Source: Thiohalocapsa sp.
GTDB taxonomy: Bacteria > Pseudomonadota > Gammaproteobacteria > Chromatiales > Chromatiaceae
DNA: 60,570 nucleotides
Assembly (NCBI GenBank): GCA_021736785.1
Contig: JAIPFF010000031.1
Location: 1 to 60,570, forward strand
Direction: 5' to 3'
Both the position numbers and the translations under genes were made by a program. The notes below the pieces were generated by a model that saw only the letters and a list, made by a program, of their open reading frames with translations, was not told the origin of the DNA and made no database searches. Each line of letters starts with the position of its first letter. The stretch's first letter is position 1. Below, in pieces: positions 53,115-60,570 of the stretch.

Positions 53115-53618
53115 ATGAGCCGATACACCTTCGGGCGCACCGAGCTGAATCGGCTGTACCGCTATTGCTTCGCGCTGACCGACGACGAAAGCGCTGCCTT
53201 CGATTTGCTTCAGGACGGCCTCGAGCGTTTCCTGCGTGCCGGCGTCGACGCACCGGCGCATCCGATGGCCTTCCTGCGCAGCATCATCCGTAACCGCTTC
53301 ATCGATGGGCTGCGCGAGGGCGCCACCCGCAGAGTGGCGGGCCACGATAGCGCCGTGGACGTCGATGACCTGCCCGGCGCCGAGTGCTCCCTGGACGGCA
53401 TCGTCATCGCCCATCAAGAGCTGGAGTGGATTTGGCGCGAGCTCGATCCGCTCGAGCGCGAGCTGCTGACACTCTGGGCCGCCGAGGGCATGACGATACG
53501 CGAAATCGCCGCTGCGCTGGACATCGCCGAAGGCACCATCGCGGCGAGGATTCACCGCCTGCGAAAGCGCCTGACGCGCGAGCGCGACACCCGCAATGCC
53601 GCGGGGAACGCCGCATGA
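53115..53618 (+). CDS. ECF-type RNA polymerase sigma factor
   Basis: A 167-residue sigma-70-family factor with region 2 (YRYCFALTDDESAAFDLLQD, AFLRSIIRNRFIDGLRE) and region 4 HTH (GMTIREIAAALDIAEGTIAA, then RIHRLRKRL). It is divergent from standard ECF groups, with an unusual Cys in helix 1. Its stop overlaps the start of a membrane anti-sigma-like gene, which supports a sigma/anti-sigma pair. Confidence 0.85.
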   Translation: MSRYTFGRTELNRLYRYCFALTDDESAAFDLLQDGLERFLRAGVDAPAHPMAFLRSIIRNRFIDGLREGATRRVAGHDSAVDVDDLPGAECSLDGIVIAHQELEWIWRELDPLERELLTLWAAEGMTIREIAAALDIAEGTIAARIHRLRKRLTRERDTRNAAGNAA

Positions 53619-54316
53619 GCGATCTGCGCGACGAGGTCGATGCGCTGCTGGCACGCCGCAGCCTGAGCGACGCACAGCTGCGGGCGCTGGAGCGCTTGCA
53701 GGCCACCGCCCCCGGCCGGGCCGAAGATGCGCCGCCCGGCGCAGCCGACAGCGACCGCGACGGCACCTTGCAAGGGCGGCACCGATCTCCCCGGCGCCGG
53801 CCGCGCCCGGCGTCCGCCCGTCGCCTGCAACTGCCGCGCGGGACCGGACGACTCGCCGCCGCCGCTTTGCTGACGCTGCTGCTCGCCTCGGCCCTGTGGC
53901 TGACTCTGCCCGCGCCCGACGGCGATCCGGCGCGGGCCATCGCACGCGAGGTCGCGGACAACCACTTGCAGCTGAAGCCGTTGCAATTCAGCGCAAGCGC
54001 GCTCGACGAGCTGCGCGGCGACTTCTCCCGGCTCTCATTCCGGCTGCGCGACAGCGCGCTTCCCGCGCTGGCCGAGCTGTCGCTGCGCGGCGGGCGCTAC
54101 TGCTCGATCCAAGGCGCTCCGGCGGCGCAGTTTCGCCTTGTCGACACCGGCGCCGAGCACACCTACACCCTCTACCAGGCCCGCTACGAGCCCGAGCGCT
54201 TCGGCGATATGCCGCGTGTCGCGCACGGCGAGACGCCGAGACTGCTCCGGGCGCGGGGCCTGTCGATTCGCCTCTGGGTAGAGCAAGACGTGCTGTTCGC
54301 GCTGGTCGCCGACTAA
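53615..54316 (+). CDS. Membrane anti-sigma-like protein
   Basis: A 233-residue protein with a cytoplasmic N-terminus (about 80 residues, basic, Arg-rich linker), a single TM (AAAALLTLLLASALWLTLP) and a periplasmic C-terminal domain with one Cys (GGRYCSIQGA) and VDTGAEHTYTLYQARY. The topology and the ATGA overlap with the sigma gene indicate an anti-sigma factor that senses a periplasmic signal, though the usual ZAS Cys/His motif is not evident. Confidence 0.75.
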   Translation: MSDLRDEVDALLARRSLSDAQLRALERLQATAPGRAEDAPPGAADSDRDGTLQGRHRSPRRRPRPASARRLQLPRGTGRLAAAALLTLLLASALWLTLPAPDGDPARAIAREVADNHLQLKPLQFSASALDELRGDFSRLSFRLRDSALPALAELSLRGGRYCSIQGAPAAQFRLVDTGAEHTYTLYQARYEPERFGDMPRVAHGETPRLLRARGLSIRLWVEQDVLFALVAD

Positions 54317-54401
54317 CGCGTGACCGCGGCCGCTCGCGGTTGCCGGGCCGCTGGCCGGCGGTGCATCGCGTGCGCCTGCGCCCGAACGGTTGATCCCCGA
54401 A

Positions 54402-54554
54402 CTAGATGATCCCCGAAGCGCCATCCAGGAGACGCTGCGCCATTCCGGTCTTTATCCAAGCCTCGGCGCCGTCGCCGAAGTGCCCGACCCGGTCGTTGCC
54501 GCGATCATCGATGAACAGCCAGCCCGGGAGAAAGGGCGCCGGGTCCGCGCTCAT
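54402..54554 (-). CDS. 50-aa protein coupled to AhpD-like gene
   Basis: A small gene whose ATG overlaps the TGA of the upstream AhpD-like gene (ATGA). The product begins MSADPAPFLPGWLFIDDRGN and continues with balanced, non-GC-shadow composition (FGDGAEAWIKTGMAQRLLDG) to a TAG at 54402. The aromatic, Gly/Asp-rich sequence looks like a small folded protein. No family recognised. Confidence 0.6.
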   Translation of the reverse strand: MSADPAPFLPGWLFIDDRGNDRVGHFGDGAEAWIKTGMAQRLLDGASGII

Positions 54555-55135
54555 TCGCCGCAACGCGGGTCGGACCAGGCGCGCCCGGCGAAGGCGGCAT
54601 CCACGGGCGTGCGGAACAGATGATTCGAGTAATTGCTGAGCGTCTTGACGGCGATTGCCAGCGCGATCTGCAGAATCTGCTGCTCCTGGAAACCGGCGGC
54701 GAGGAACGCCTCCATATCGCCGCGGCTCGGCAGGCCGCGTTTCTCGACCATGCTGGTGGTGAAGCTGTAGAGGGCCGAAAGCCGGGCGTCGTCGATCGCC
54801 CTGCCATCGCGGATCGCATCGGTCACCGGCTTCGGCACATCGGACATGTTGTCCGCGATAAAGCTATGCGCCGCCATGCAATAGCTGCAGCCGTTGCTCC
54901 GGCTGACGGCCAGGAAGACGATTTCCTGCTCCGCGGGCGTGAATCCGGAGTGCTCGCGAAAGAGGTCGTAGCCATGGATATAGGTATCGAGCAGCCCCGG
55001 CGCATTGGCCATTCGGGTGTACATGTTCGGGATCATCCCGAACTTCTCGGCAGCCGCCTCGAGGCGTCGGCGGGCCATCGGATCGGCCGTTTCCGGCGTC
55101 AGGGCATCGAGACTGAGCGGTTGTTCTGCTTGCAT
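54551..55135 (-). CDS. AhpD-like carboxymuconolactone decarboxylase family protein
   Basis: A 194-residue CMD/AhpD-superfamily protein with the redox motif CSYCMAAHS and the typical upstream segment FTPAEQEIVFLAVSRSNG. FGMIPNMYTRMANAPG marks the N-terminus. GGAGG precedes the ATG. It is coupled at its 3' end to a 50-aa gene. It is only distantly similar to the family member at 46279, so the two are not a recent duplication. Confidence 0.88.
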   Translation of the reverse strand: MQAEQPLSLDALTPETADPMARRRLEAAAEKFGMIPNMYTRMANAPGLLDTYIHGYDLFREHSGFTPAEQEIVFLAVSRSNGCSYCMAAHSFIADNMSDVPKPVTDAIRDGRAIDDARLSALYSFTTSMVEKRGLPSRGDMEAFLAAGFQEQQILQIALAIAVKTLSNYSNHLFRTPVDAAFAGRAWSDPRCGE

Positions 55136-55217
55136 TGGTTCCTCCAGGGGGTGCCGCGTGCGGCATGGACATTGTTGATTTGGCCGACGGAGCCCGACAC
55201 GATGGCGATGCCGATCG

Positions 55218-55320
55218 ATCGACCATCCCGGCCAAACAAGGGACGGAACCCGAAAACGCGGTTTCCGGGTTCCTGCATCGTCAAGCGCCGGGGCGCGTGA
55301 AAACGGCGGGGCGTCCTGCC
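55218..55320 (+). repeat. Dispersed intergenic repeat, copy 2
   Basis: ATCGACCATCCCGGCCAAA, an 8-bp hairpin (GGAACCCG/CGGGTTCC), then GAAAACGGCGGGGCGTCCTG. It matches the repeat at 51698 in order and near-identity. Confidence 0.65.
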
Positions 55321-55397
55321 CCGCGCGGGAGCGACGAACTGATCGTCGCTTGCCTGGACGTCGGTTTTGGACCGATCGCTCCGAAATCCCTCGATGG

Positions 55398-55530
55398 CTA
55401 CTGACCGGGACAAGACCGGATTCCTTTCAACACCAATGCGATGGGCCCGCGCAACGCGTCGGCGTCGCTGCCCGTCTTCGCCAGCACCCGCAGTCCGCTC
55501 ATGGTCGCGAGGAGATAGGCCGCGGCGAAA
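55398..55530 (-). pseudogene. TetR-family regulator, C-terminal remnant
   Basis: On the minus strand about 44 codons read SFAAAYLLATMSGLRVLAKT, then GSDADALRGPIALVLKG, ending at a TAG. This is the last helix pair of TetR/AcrR regulators. Upstream the frame degenerates and no HTH domain is found, so only the 3' end survives. TetR genes often sit beside AhpD-like genes, and this one lies about 260 bases upstream of one. Confidence 0.5.
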
Positions 55531-55754
55531 GATCGCCGAGCCGGGGCCGGTCTCGACAGTCAACAGGAGCAGCGCGGCGGGATCTAAGCGAGCACCCGGT
55601 GAAGGGAGGTGCTGTCGCTGCAAACCGCGCGGCGCGCTGCTCCACGCAATCGCACGTACGCCGGCCCCGGCGCGCCCGCTCGCAAGGCGGCGGCGCCTGC
55701 AGCGGGCCGCTCGCGGAAACGCCGGCATCGGCATTCGGACCAGGGCAAAAGGCT

Positions 55755-56204
55755 ATGCGTAACCGGAAACGATATCGACTGACGATGGCGCTGCGGCTCG
55801 GTTGTCTGATCATCCCGGCAGCGGCGTCAGCCGGTCTCTACGCCGAAACGATCAGCGGGCATATCAACGGGCAGACCTGCGCTGAGAACGGGCACACCTG
55901 CCCCGCCGAAAACCTCGATCCCAGGCTCAGCTTCGAGTTGGACTTCGTGCTGCAGCAGGCCGATGGCTCCTATTATTTCCTCTCCAATGTGCCGCGCGAC
56001 ACCAAGGTCCGCCACGTGCTGAAGGATGCCACGGCGCGAGGCAGGCTCAACGCCGAGCGGCGCACCATGCTGGTGGACCAGTTGATGGTCCGCGAGAACG
56101 GAAGCTATAAGACCGTTTGGACGCCGATGGCCCAGCAACAGGCCTTCGAGGAGGTCTTCTCGGACGGCTGGTTCGGCTCCGGCGACGGAGCGTCGCGCCA
56201 ATGA
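55755..56204 (+). CDS. Secreted C-x6-C protein, paralogue 1
   Basis: A 149-residue exported protein of unknown function. After a signal peptide (MALRLGCLIIPAAASAGLYA; alternative ATG 33 bases inside) the mature part has C-x6-C with His (TCAENGHTCPAENLDP) and the block FLSNVPRDTKVR. It is closely related to the gene at 58607. The stop overlaps the ATG of a TlpA-like thioredoxin gene, which suggests that its Cys pair is redox-controlled. A metal- or thiol-handling role is inferred. Confidence 0.8.
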   Translation: MRNRKRYRLTMALRLGCLIIPAAASAGLYAETISGHINGQTCAENGHTCPAENLDPRLSFELDFVLQQADGSYYFLSNVPRDTKVRHVLKDATARGRLNAERRTMLVDQLMVRENGSYKTVWTPMAQQQAFEEVFSDGWFGSGDGASRQ

Positions 56205-56896
56205 CTCGTGCCGCGCCCCACCCGCGCCGCGCCCGCATGCGTCGGCTTGACGAGCAAGCCCCGGAGCCGGCTCCGCGATACACGCCCGACGCCCGCCTTC
56301 GGCCGCAAACCGCGCCTTGGGAGGGCTCGCGAGCGGCCCGCGCGCCGGCGCCGGACTGCGACCTGCGGCGCAGACAGCTACTGGCGGGCTCGACGGCGCT
56401 GCTCGCGGCCGGGATGCTGCTGCGAAGCGGCGGCGCAGGCGCGGCCCGGCGCGGACTCGAGACATTCGACCCGCGCCCGCCGGCGCCCGGGCTGAGATTG
56501 CGTCGGCTAGACGGCCGGCTGCTCGACTTGGAATCGATGCGTCAGCAAGTCGTCGTGGTCAATTTCTGGTCCGTCTGGTGCCGTCCTTGCCGCGCGGAAA
56601 TGCCGGCGCTGCAGGCGCTGTTCTCGCGGCCGCCGGCGCCGGCATTGGCGGTCTGGGGGGTTGCCGTCGGTGATGATCCGGCGCAAGTGGCCCAGCTCGG
56701 CGCCGACACGGCGATCGATTTCCCGCTGCTGCCGGATCAGGACAGACAGATCGCGCGTGCATGGTCGGTCGCGGTGCTGCCGACCACGGATGTGATCGAC
56801 AATCGCGGACGTATCGCATTCCGCATGATCGGCGAGGCGGCGTGGGACGCGCCTGCATTGCGCGAGCGTATCGCAGCGCTGCTGCGGGAGGAGTAG
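56201..56896 (+). CDS. Tat-exported TlpA-like thioredoxin
   Basis: A 231-residue periplasmic thioredoxin-fold reductant. A long N-terminal region precedes a twin-arginine-type signal (RRRQLLAGSTALLAAGML) beginning near residue 54. The thioredoxin domain has the active site WCRPC (NFWSVWCRPCRAEMP), cis-Pro region VLPTTDVID and TlpA-like insert. The Tat signal suggests export in folded form. The ATG overlaps the stop of the C-x6-C protein gene. Confidence 0.85.
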   Translation: MTRAAPHPRRARMRRLDEQAPEPAPRYTPDARLRPQTAPWEGSRAARAPAPDCDLRRRQLLAGSTALLAAGMLLRSGGAGAARRGLETFDPRPPAPGLRLRRLDGRLLDLESMRQQVVVVNFWSVWCRPCRAEMPALQALFSRPPAPALAVWGVAVGDDPAQVAQLGADTAIDFPLLPDQDRQIARAWSVAVLPTTDVIDNRGRIAFRMIGEAAWDAPALRERIAALLREE

Positions 56897-56920
56897 CGGT
56901 CGGCACTGCCAGGGATGGCC

Positions 56921-58336
56921 CTACAACACAAGACGCGCGATGGTGCCCTCCGCGGGGGTGGACGTCAGCGTGAACTGCCAATGATGCGCCGCGGCGATGC
57001 GCTTGACATAGGCAACGCCGAGCCCGGTGCCCGATGCTTTCGTCGAAAAGAAAGGCTGGCCGATACGCGCCAGCAGATCCGGCGGAATCAGGTCTCCGCC
57101 GTTTCGAACCTCGACATAGGGCGCCGAGGTGTCGGCGCAGCGCCCGGTCACAAGCCGGACCGCCCCTCTCTCGGCCTCGCAGGCGTTGCAGAGCAGATTG
57201 GAAATGACTTGGGCGAATTGCTCGCGGTCGGCTCGAATGGAGCAGTCCGCCAGCCCCGGCTCGAACCGCAGTTCGCTGCGCGCGATGGCCGGAATGGATT
57301 GAAGCGCCGGCAGCAGTTGCTCGATCAAGGCGTCGGGGGCGATGTCGGTCGGCGATCCGGTATCGCGTCCCGCGTACCCGAGCACCTCGTTCAGCAGCCG
57401 GCCGAGACGCTCGGCCTCGCCCGCCGCGAGCGTCACGCGTTTGCGCGACGCGGGCTGCAGCGGCTGGCGCTCGAGATGCTCCAGGCAAAGGTTGATGGTC
57501 GCCAGCGGATTGCGGATCTGGTGCACGATCATCGCCGCGAGCTCGCCCATTTCGGCCAGTCTGGCCATGGCGGCATCGGCCTCCTTGCGCCGGCTGACGT
57601 CGCGCAACAGGGCAATGTAGCGCGGGTCGTCGCTGCTGCCGTAGGCACAGATGCTGACCTCGCTCGGAAAGACACTGCCGTCCCTGCGCCGATGCCGGCT
57701 TTCCAGCAGCCGCGGCCGATCGATTTCCAGCTCCTCGGTCAGCCGCGCAAAGGTTTCGGGAGACAGGCCCGCGTCGATCTCCAGCACCGAGCGTCCGATC
57801 AGCGCTCGCGGCTCGTATCCGAGCATCTCCGCAGCGCGCGCATTGACGTCGGCAATCCGCCCGTCGCGCCCCACTTGAAAAAAACCGTCGCCGGCGTTCT
57901 CGACGAAGCCGCGAAAGCGCTGCTCGCTTTTCCGCAGTGCGTCTTCCGCCGCCTTGCGCTCGGAGACGTCCCGCACCATCGCCACGATGCATTTGCGGGC
58001 GCCGAGCTCGACCACGGACGCGGAAATCTCCGACGGTAGCCGGTGCCCGTCTTTACGCCGGCAGCTGAGCTCGTTGGTCCAGCCGTGGCCCCGGCTTCGC
58101 ACATCGTCCGCGAACGCGCGCACCTTTTCCATTTCGTGCGGGTGGACGCTGGAAACACGCACATCGTCGGTGAGCTCGTCGCCGTCGTAGCCGAGCATCC
58201 GCGCCGCGCTGCCGTTCGCCTCGATGATGCGGTCGTTGTCGGGATCGATGACCAGGATCGCGTCGTTGGCATGCTGAAAGATTCGGCTCAGCCAATCCAC
58301 GCGCTGCTGCAGTGACTGCGCCGCATCCGAATGCAT
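56921..58336 (-). CDS. Cytoplasmic two-PAS sensor histidine kinase
   Basis: A 471-residue kinase without TM segments. PAS/PAC 1 (about 10-125), PAS/PAC 2 (138-250), HisKA with H272 (AMIVHQIRNPLATI), HATPase with N384 (NLLCNACEA) and GTGLGVAYVK. The first ATP-lid Asp box reads RNGGDL, with Asn at the usual Asp position, as in some NtrB-like kinases. ATG 58336 has GGGAGG; ATG 58405 is an in-frame alternative. No response regulator is adjacent. Confidence 0.9.
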   Translation of the reverse strand: MHSDAAQSLQQRVDWLSRIFQHANDAILVIDPDNDRIIEANGSAARMLGYDGDELTDDVRVSSVHPHEMEKVRAFADDVRSRGHGWTNELSCRRKDGHRLPSEISASVVELGARKCIVAMVRDVSERKAAEDALRKSEQRFRGFVENAGDGFFQVGRDGRIADVNARAAEMLGYEPRALIGRSVLEIDAGLSPETFARLTEELEIDRPRLLESRHRRRDGSVFPSEVSICAYGSSDDPRYIALLRDVSRRKEADAAMARLAEMGELAAMIVHQIRNPLATINLCLEHLERQPLQPASRKRVTLAAGEAERLGRLLNEVLGYAGRDTGSPTDIAPDALIEQLLPALQSIPAIARSELRFEPGLADCSIRADREQFAQVISNLLCNACEAERGAVRLVTGRCADTSAPYVEVRNGGDLIPPDLLARIGQPFFSTKASGTGLGVAYVKRIAAAHHWQFTLTSTPAEGTIARLVL

Positions 58337-58606
58337 CTTGGAAACCTCCCGGTCGACTGACTTTCCCGCCTGCGCCCGGTCTTTTGTCGGGTGATTGGCC
58401 GACATTTTCAACCTTAGGTTTGTCGCTGTCTGCGTGATTTTCGCGACAAACAGCGGCGATCCCTCGTGGGCGATCTTCCATGGGCGCTGAAATATCGCGG
58501 CTGGCGCTCTGGTCTCTTCAGGTGTCGGACATTGGCCGTCAGCGCCTTGAGGCAGGGCCGATGTCGGCAGACGACGACCAGGCACCCAAACTAGATGGAG
58601 GAAGCG

Positions 58607-59035
58607 ATGTGGAGCAAATCCGAATCACGACTTCGTGCGATCCCGATCGCGGCGATGCTGATCGCGGGCTCGGCGCAGGCGGAGACGGTTACCGGTAAGA
58701 TCAACGGGCATGGCTGCGCGCACGGCGGCCATACTTGTCCGGCGGACAAGCTCGACCCGCACCTGCGCTTCGAGCCCGACTTCGTCCTGCAGCAGGGCAG
58801 CGGGGAGTATGTCTTCCTGTCGAATGTGCCGCGCGACACCAAGGTCCGCTATGTGCTCGAAGAAGCCAGAGCCAAGGGCGAGATCAACCCCCGCTACAAC
58901 ACCATGGTGGTGGAGGAGCTCGCCGTCAAAAAAGGCGATAGCTTCAAGACCGTCTGGACACAGGCCGCCCAGCGAGAGGCCTTCGGCTACATCTACGGCG
59001 ACGGCTGGTTCCAGTTCAGCGGCGAAATGCCATAA
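58607..59035 (+). CDS. Secreted C-x6-C protein, paralogue 2
   Basis: A 142-residue exported protein. Signal peptide (IPIAAMLIAGSAQA), then GCAHGGHTCPADKLDP with the same C-x6-C, FVLQQ and FLSNVPRDTKVRYVL blocks as the gene at 55755, and a KTVWTQAAQ / DGWF end. ATG 58607 has GGAGGAAG upstream; an ATG 12 bases earlier lacks it. It lies beyond the PAS kinase, so the duplication spans the kinase. Function unknown. Confidence 0.82.
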   Translation: MWSKSESRLRAIPIAAMLIAGSAQAETVTGKINGHGCAHGGHTCPADKLDPHLRFEPDFVLQQGSGEYVFLSNVPRDTKVRYVLEEARAKGEINPRYNTMVVEELAVKKGDSFKTVWTQAAQREAFGYIYGDGWFQFSGEMP

Positions 59036-59315
59036 CGCGCCAGCGGGCAACGGGGCGCGGGAGCGCCGGCCGGGCGGGCAGACCGTTCCCCGCCGCAAGC
59101 CCGCGCTCCACTGCCCGGCGGCGGCTCGCGCACCGGAGCTGACCGCTATCGCGAGCGGCGTGAGCCACGCAATGCCGGCCGGGTCGGACCCCCGATCCGG
59201 AGAGCTCGGATCCGCACACCCCGGATCGGCGACCGAGCGGCACGCTCGAAGCACCTTGCCATTGCCGCCGGCAGTGACTCGGAAAACAGACGAACTACAG
59301 CCGGAGCTTTGCCTG

Positions 59316-60074
59316 ATGAAACTTCGATCGGTCGCGCTGTCCCTGTTGTCGGCCTCGTTCTTCCTGTCCGGGAGCTTGCCCGCCGGCGACACCGCCGAAG
59401 CGCGCATCCCCAGCTACGCGGAGGCCCTGTCCGCATTCCGCGCGGCAAAAGAAACCGAAGCATCACCCGCGCTCACCGAGCAAGACCGCGCCGTCATGGC
59501 GAAGGCAAAGGACGATCTGGCGGCGGCGCTGCCGAACCCGGGCCTTGCGGTCGGGACAGCCGCGCCGGATTTCAGCTTGACCAACGCCAACGGCACGCGG
59601 GTCGGATTGTCTTCATTGCTGGCCGAGGGTCCGGTGGTGCTGACCTTCTACCGCGGCGCCTGGTGCCCCTACTGCAATCTCCAACTACGGGGTCTGACGC
59701 AGAGCCTGCCGATGATCGAGGCGCAGGGCGCACGGTTGGTCGCCGTCACTCCGCAAACGCCGGATAAGTCTTTGGCGCAGGTAGAGGAAGACGGCTTTCC
59801 GTTCGAAATCCTCAGCGACCTCGACAACTCCGTCACGAAAGCTTACGGACTCTACTTCGAGGTGCCGGCGGCCCTGCGGCAGGTGTACGAGCAGCGTCTC
59901 GGCCTGGACATTACCGCCTACAACGGCGCCGGACGCCATGGCTTGCCGGTGCCCGGCACCTTCGTCATCGATCGTGGCGGTGTCATCCGCGCCGCGTTCG
60001 CCGATGTCGACTATCGACAGCGCATGGAGCCCGCGGACATCGTCGCGGCCCTGCAGCGCCTGCGGAAGCAGTAA
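59316..60074 (+). CDS. Secreted peroxiredoxin-like protein (AhpC/TSA fold)
   Basis: A 252-residue exported thioredoxin-fold protein. A signal peptide (LRSVALSLLSASFFLSG) and a ~50-residue linker precede the AhpC/TSA domain. The active site FYRGAWCPYCNLQLRGL has the peroxidatic Cys in a CxxC. TFVIDRGGVIRAAFADVDYR closes the fold. GGAG precedes the ATG. Its periplasmic location and CxxC point to a bcp-like peroxidase or thiol oxidoreductase that could act with the TlpA-like protein. Confidence 0.87.
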   Translation: MKLRSVALSLLSASFFLSGSLPAGDTAEARIPSYAEALSAFRAAKETEASPALTEQDRAVMAKAKDDLAAALPNPGLAVGTAAPDFSLTNANGTRVGLSSLLAEGPVVLTFYRGAWCPYCNLQLRGLTQSLPMIEAQGARLVAVTPQTPDKSLAQVEEDGFPFEILSDLDNSVTKAYGLYFEVPAALRQVYEQRLGLDITAYNGAGRHGLPVPGTFVIDRGGVIRAAFADVDYRQRMEPADIVAALQRLRKQ

Positions 60075-60231
60075 CCAGGCGCGCGCCGGCGCGCGGGCGG
60101 TTTGCGCGACGGGAGAGCCCGCGAAAGATCGACGGCCAAGGGCCGGTCTGCGCTCTTGACGACAACATGCCTTGCCGCGACCCGGCCGCGAGCCCGGTCG
60201 CGGGACCAATTTACCCGGGGAGCCATCGATC

Positions 60232-60570
60232 ATGCCGCAGCCTTCGCCGAGCGCCCGGCGCTTTGCCGCCGCCGCAATGCTGGTGCTGATGCTGACCGGC
60301 GCAGCCGCCGGCGCATCGAGCGCCTTCAACGGTTTCGACATGACCGGCAGCCTGATCCCGCCGGACGAGGTCCATCAGGGCGGCCCGCCCAGAGACGGCA
60401 TACCGGCCATCGACCGGCCCGAATTCCTGCCCGTGGCGCGCGCGGATCATATGCGGCCTTGGGACGAGGTGCTCGGCATCGTCGTCGACGGCCGGGCCAA
60501 AGCCTACCCCGTCGGCATCATGAACTGGCACGAGATCGTCAACGACCGCTTCGGCGAGCGGCCGATCGCC
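60232..60570 (+). CDS. DUF3179 domain protein (partial, runs off window)
   Basis: The first 113 codons of an exported protein: a signal peptide with ARRFAAAAMLVLMLTGAAAG, then the DUF3179 start with RDGIPAIDRPEFLPV, VLGIVVDGRAKAYPVGIMNW and HEIVNDRFG. The family is uncharacterised and periplasmic, and often sits near redox genes. An AGGGG-like sequence precedes the ATG. The 3' end is outside the window. Confidence 0.85.
   Translation, partial: MPQPSPSARRFAAAAMLVLMLTGAAAGASSAFNGFDMTGSLIPPDEVHQGGPPRDGIPAIDRPEFLPVARADHMRPWDEVLGIVVDGRAKAYPVGIMNWHEIVNDRFGERPIA

Noticed and set aside
54390-54623. Plus-strand 77-codon frame after the anti-sigma gene
   Set aside because: The opposite strand carries a better-supported small gene coupled to the AhpD-like gene, and the 3' part is antisense to that gene.

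Overview
The window looks like chromosomal DNA of a GC-rich gammaproteobacterium, most likely a Chromatiales- or Ectothiorhodospiraceae-like sulfur or halophilic lineage. This is inferred from gene content (divergent ffh/ypjD pair, ureDABCEFG, arsenosugar genes, bufferin genes, FMN-type glutamate synthase) and from heavy GC bias, which fills the antisense frames with open but meaningless ORFs. No species is claimed.

Layout. 1-1569: an IS3-family insertion sequence with a programmed -1 frameshift site. 1570-2511: the carrier/thioesterase end of a nonribosomal-peptide-type enzyme cut by that IS. 2830-14279: an exopolysaccharide locus (GT4 glycosyltransferase, PEGA-like lipoprotein, ExeA-like ATPase, Wzz/GumC-BY-kinase-like protein, Wza-like export lipoprotein), interrupted by an opposite-strand hybrid histidine kinase and periplasmic binding protein. 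14289-19762: complete urease operon. 19866-22260: ffh and ypjD, divergent. 22399-24426: arsenosugar-type genes (arsS, a TIGR04282-like glycosyltransferase) with a truncated GT4 between them.

24604-24679 is tRNA-Ala(CGC). An 11.7-kb integrative element (24634-36373) has used its 3' half as attachment site, leaving a 46-bp perfect repeat at each end. All its genes lie on the minus strand: integrase, an unknown protein, an AlpA-like regulator, small proteins, a DUF3987 replication protein followed by an iteron/AT-rich origin-like region, a terminase-small-subunit-like HTH protein, a major capsid protein, a tape measure protein and a terminal small protein, closed by a Rho-independent terminator. 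There is no portal, large terminase, tail or lysis gene. This is the architecture of a phage satellite, with the unusual feature that capsid and tape-measure genes are the virion genes retained. It is my best candidate for an undescribed system.

36667-49516 is housekeeping and metabolic: Nudix hydrolase, small secreted proteins, a serine hydrolase, an acetolactate synthase/aldehyde dehydrogenase/FMN glutamate synthase operon with a frameshifted fourth gene, an AhpD-like protein, a Na+/H+ antiporter and an NDH-2-like oxidoreductase. 49689-51655 is a bufferin-type RiPP operon (DUF2282 precursor, DUF692 MNIO oxidase, DUF2063 partner). It is followed by a secreted metallo-beta-lactamase-fold protein, a sigma/anti-sigma pair, and an AhpD-like gene coupled to a 50-aa gene. 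55755-60570 holds two paralogous secreted proteins with a C-x6-C motif, one coupled to a Tat-exported TlpA-like thioredoxin, then a PAS sensor kinase, a peroxiredoxin-like protein and the start of a DUF3179 protein that runs off the window. The exported redox proteins suggest a periplasmic thiol/metal-handling neighbourhood.
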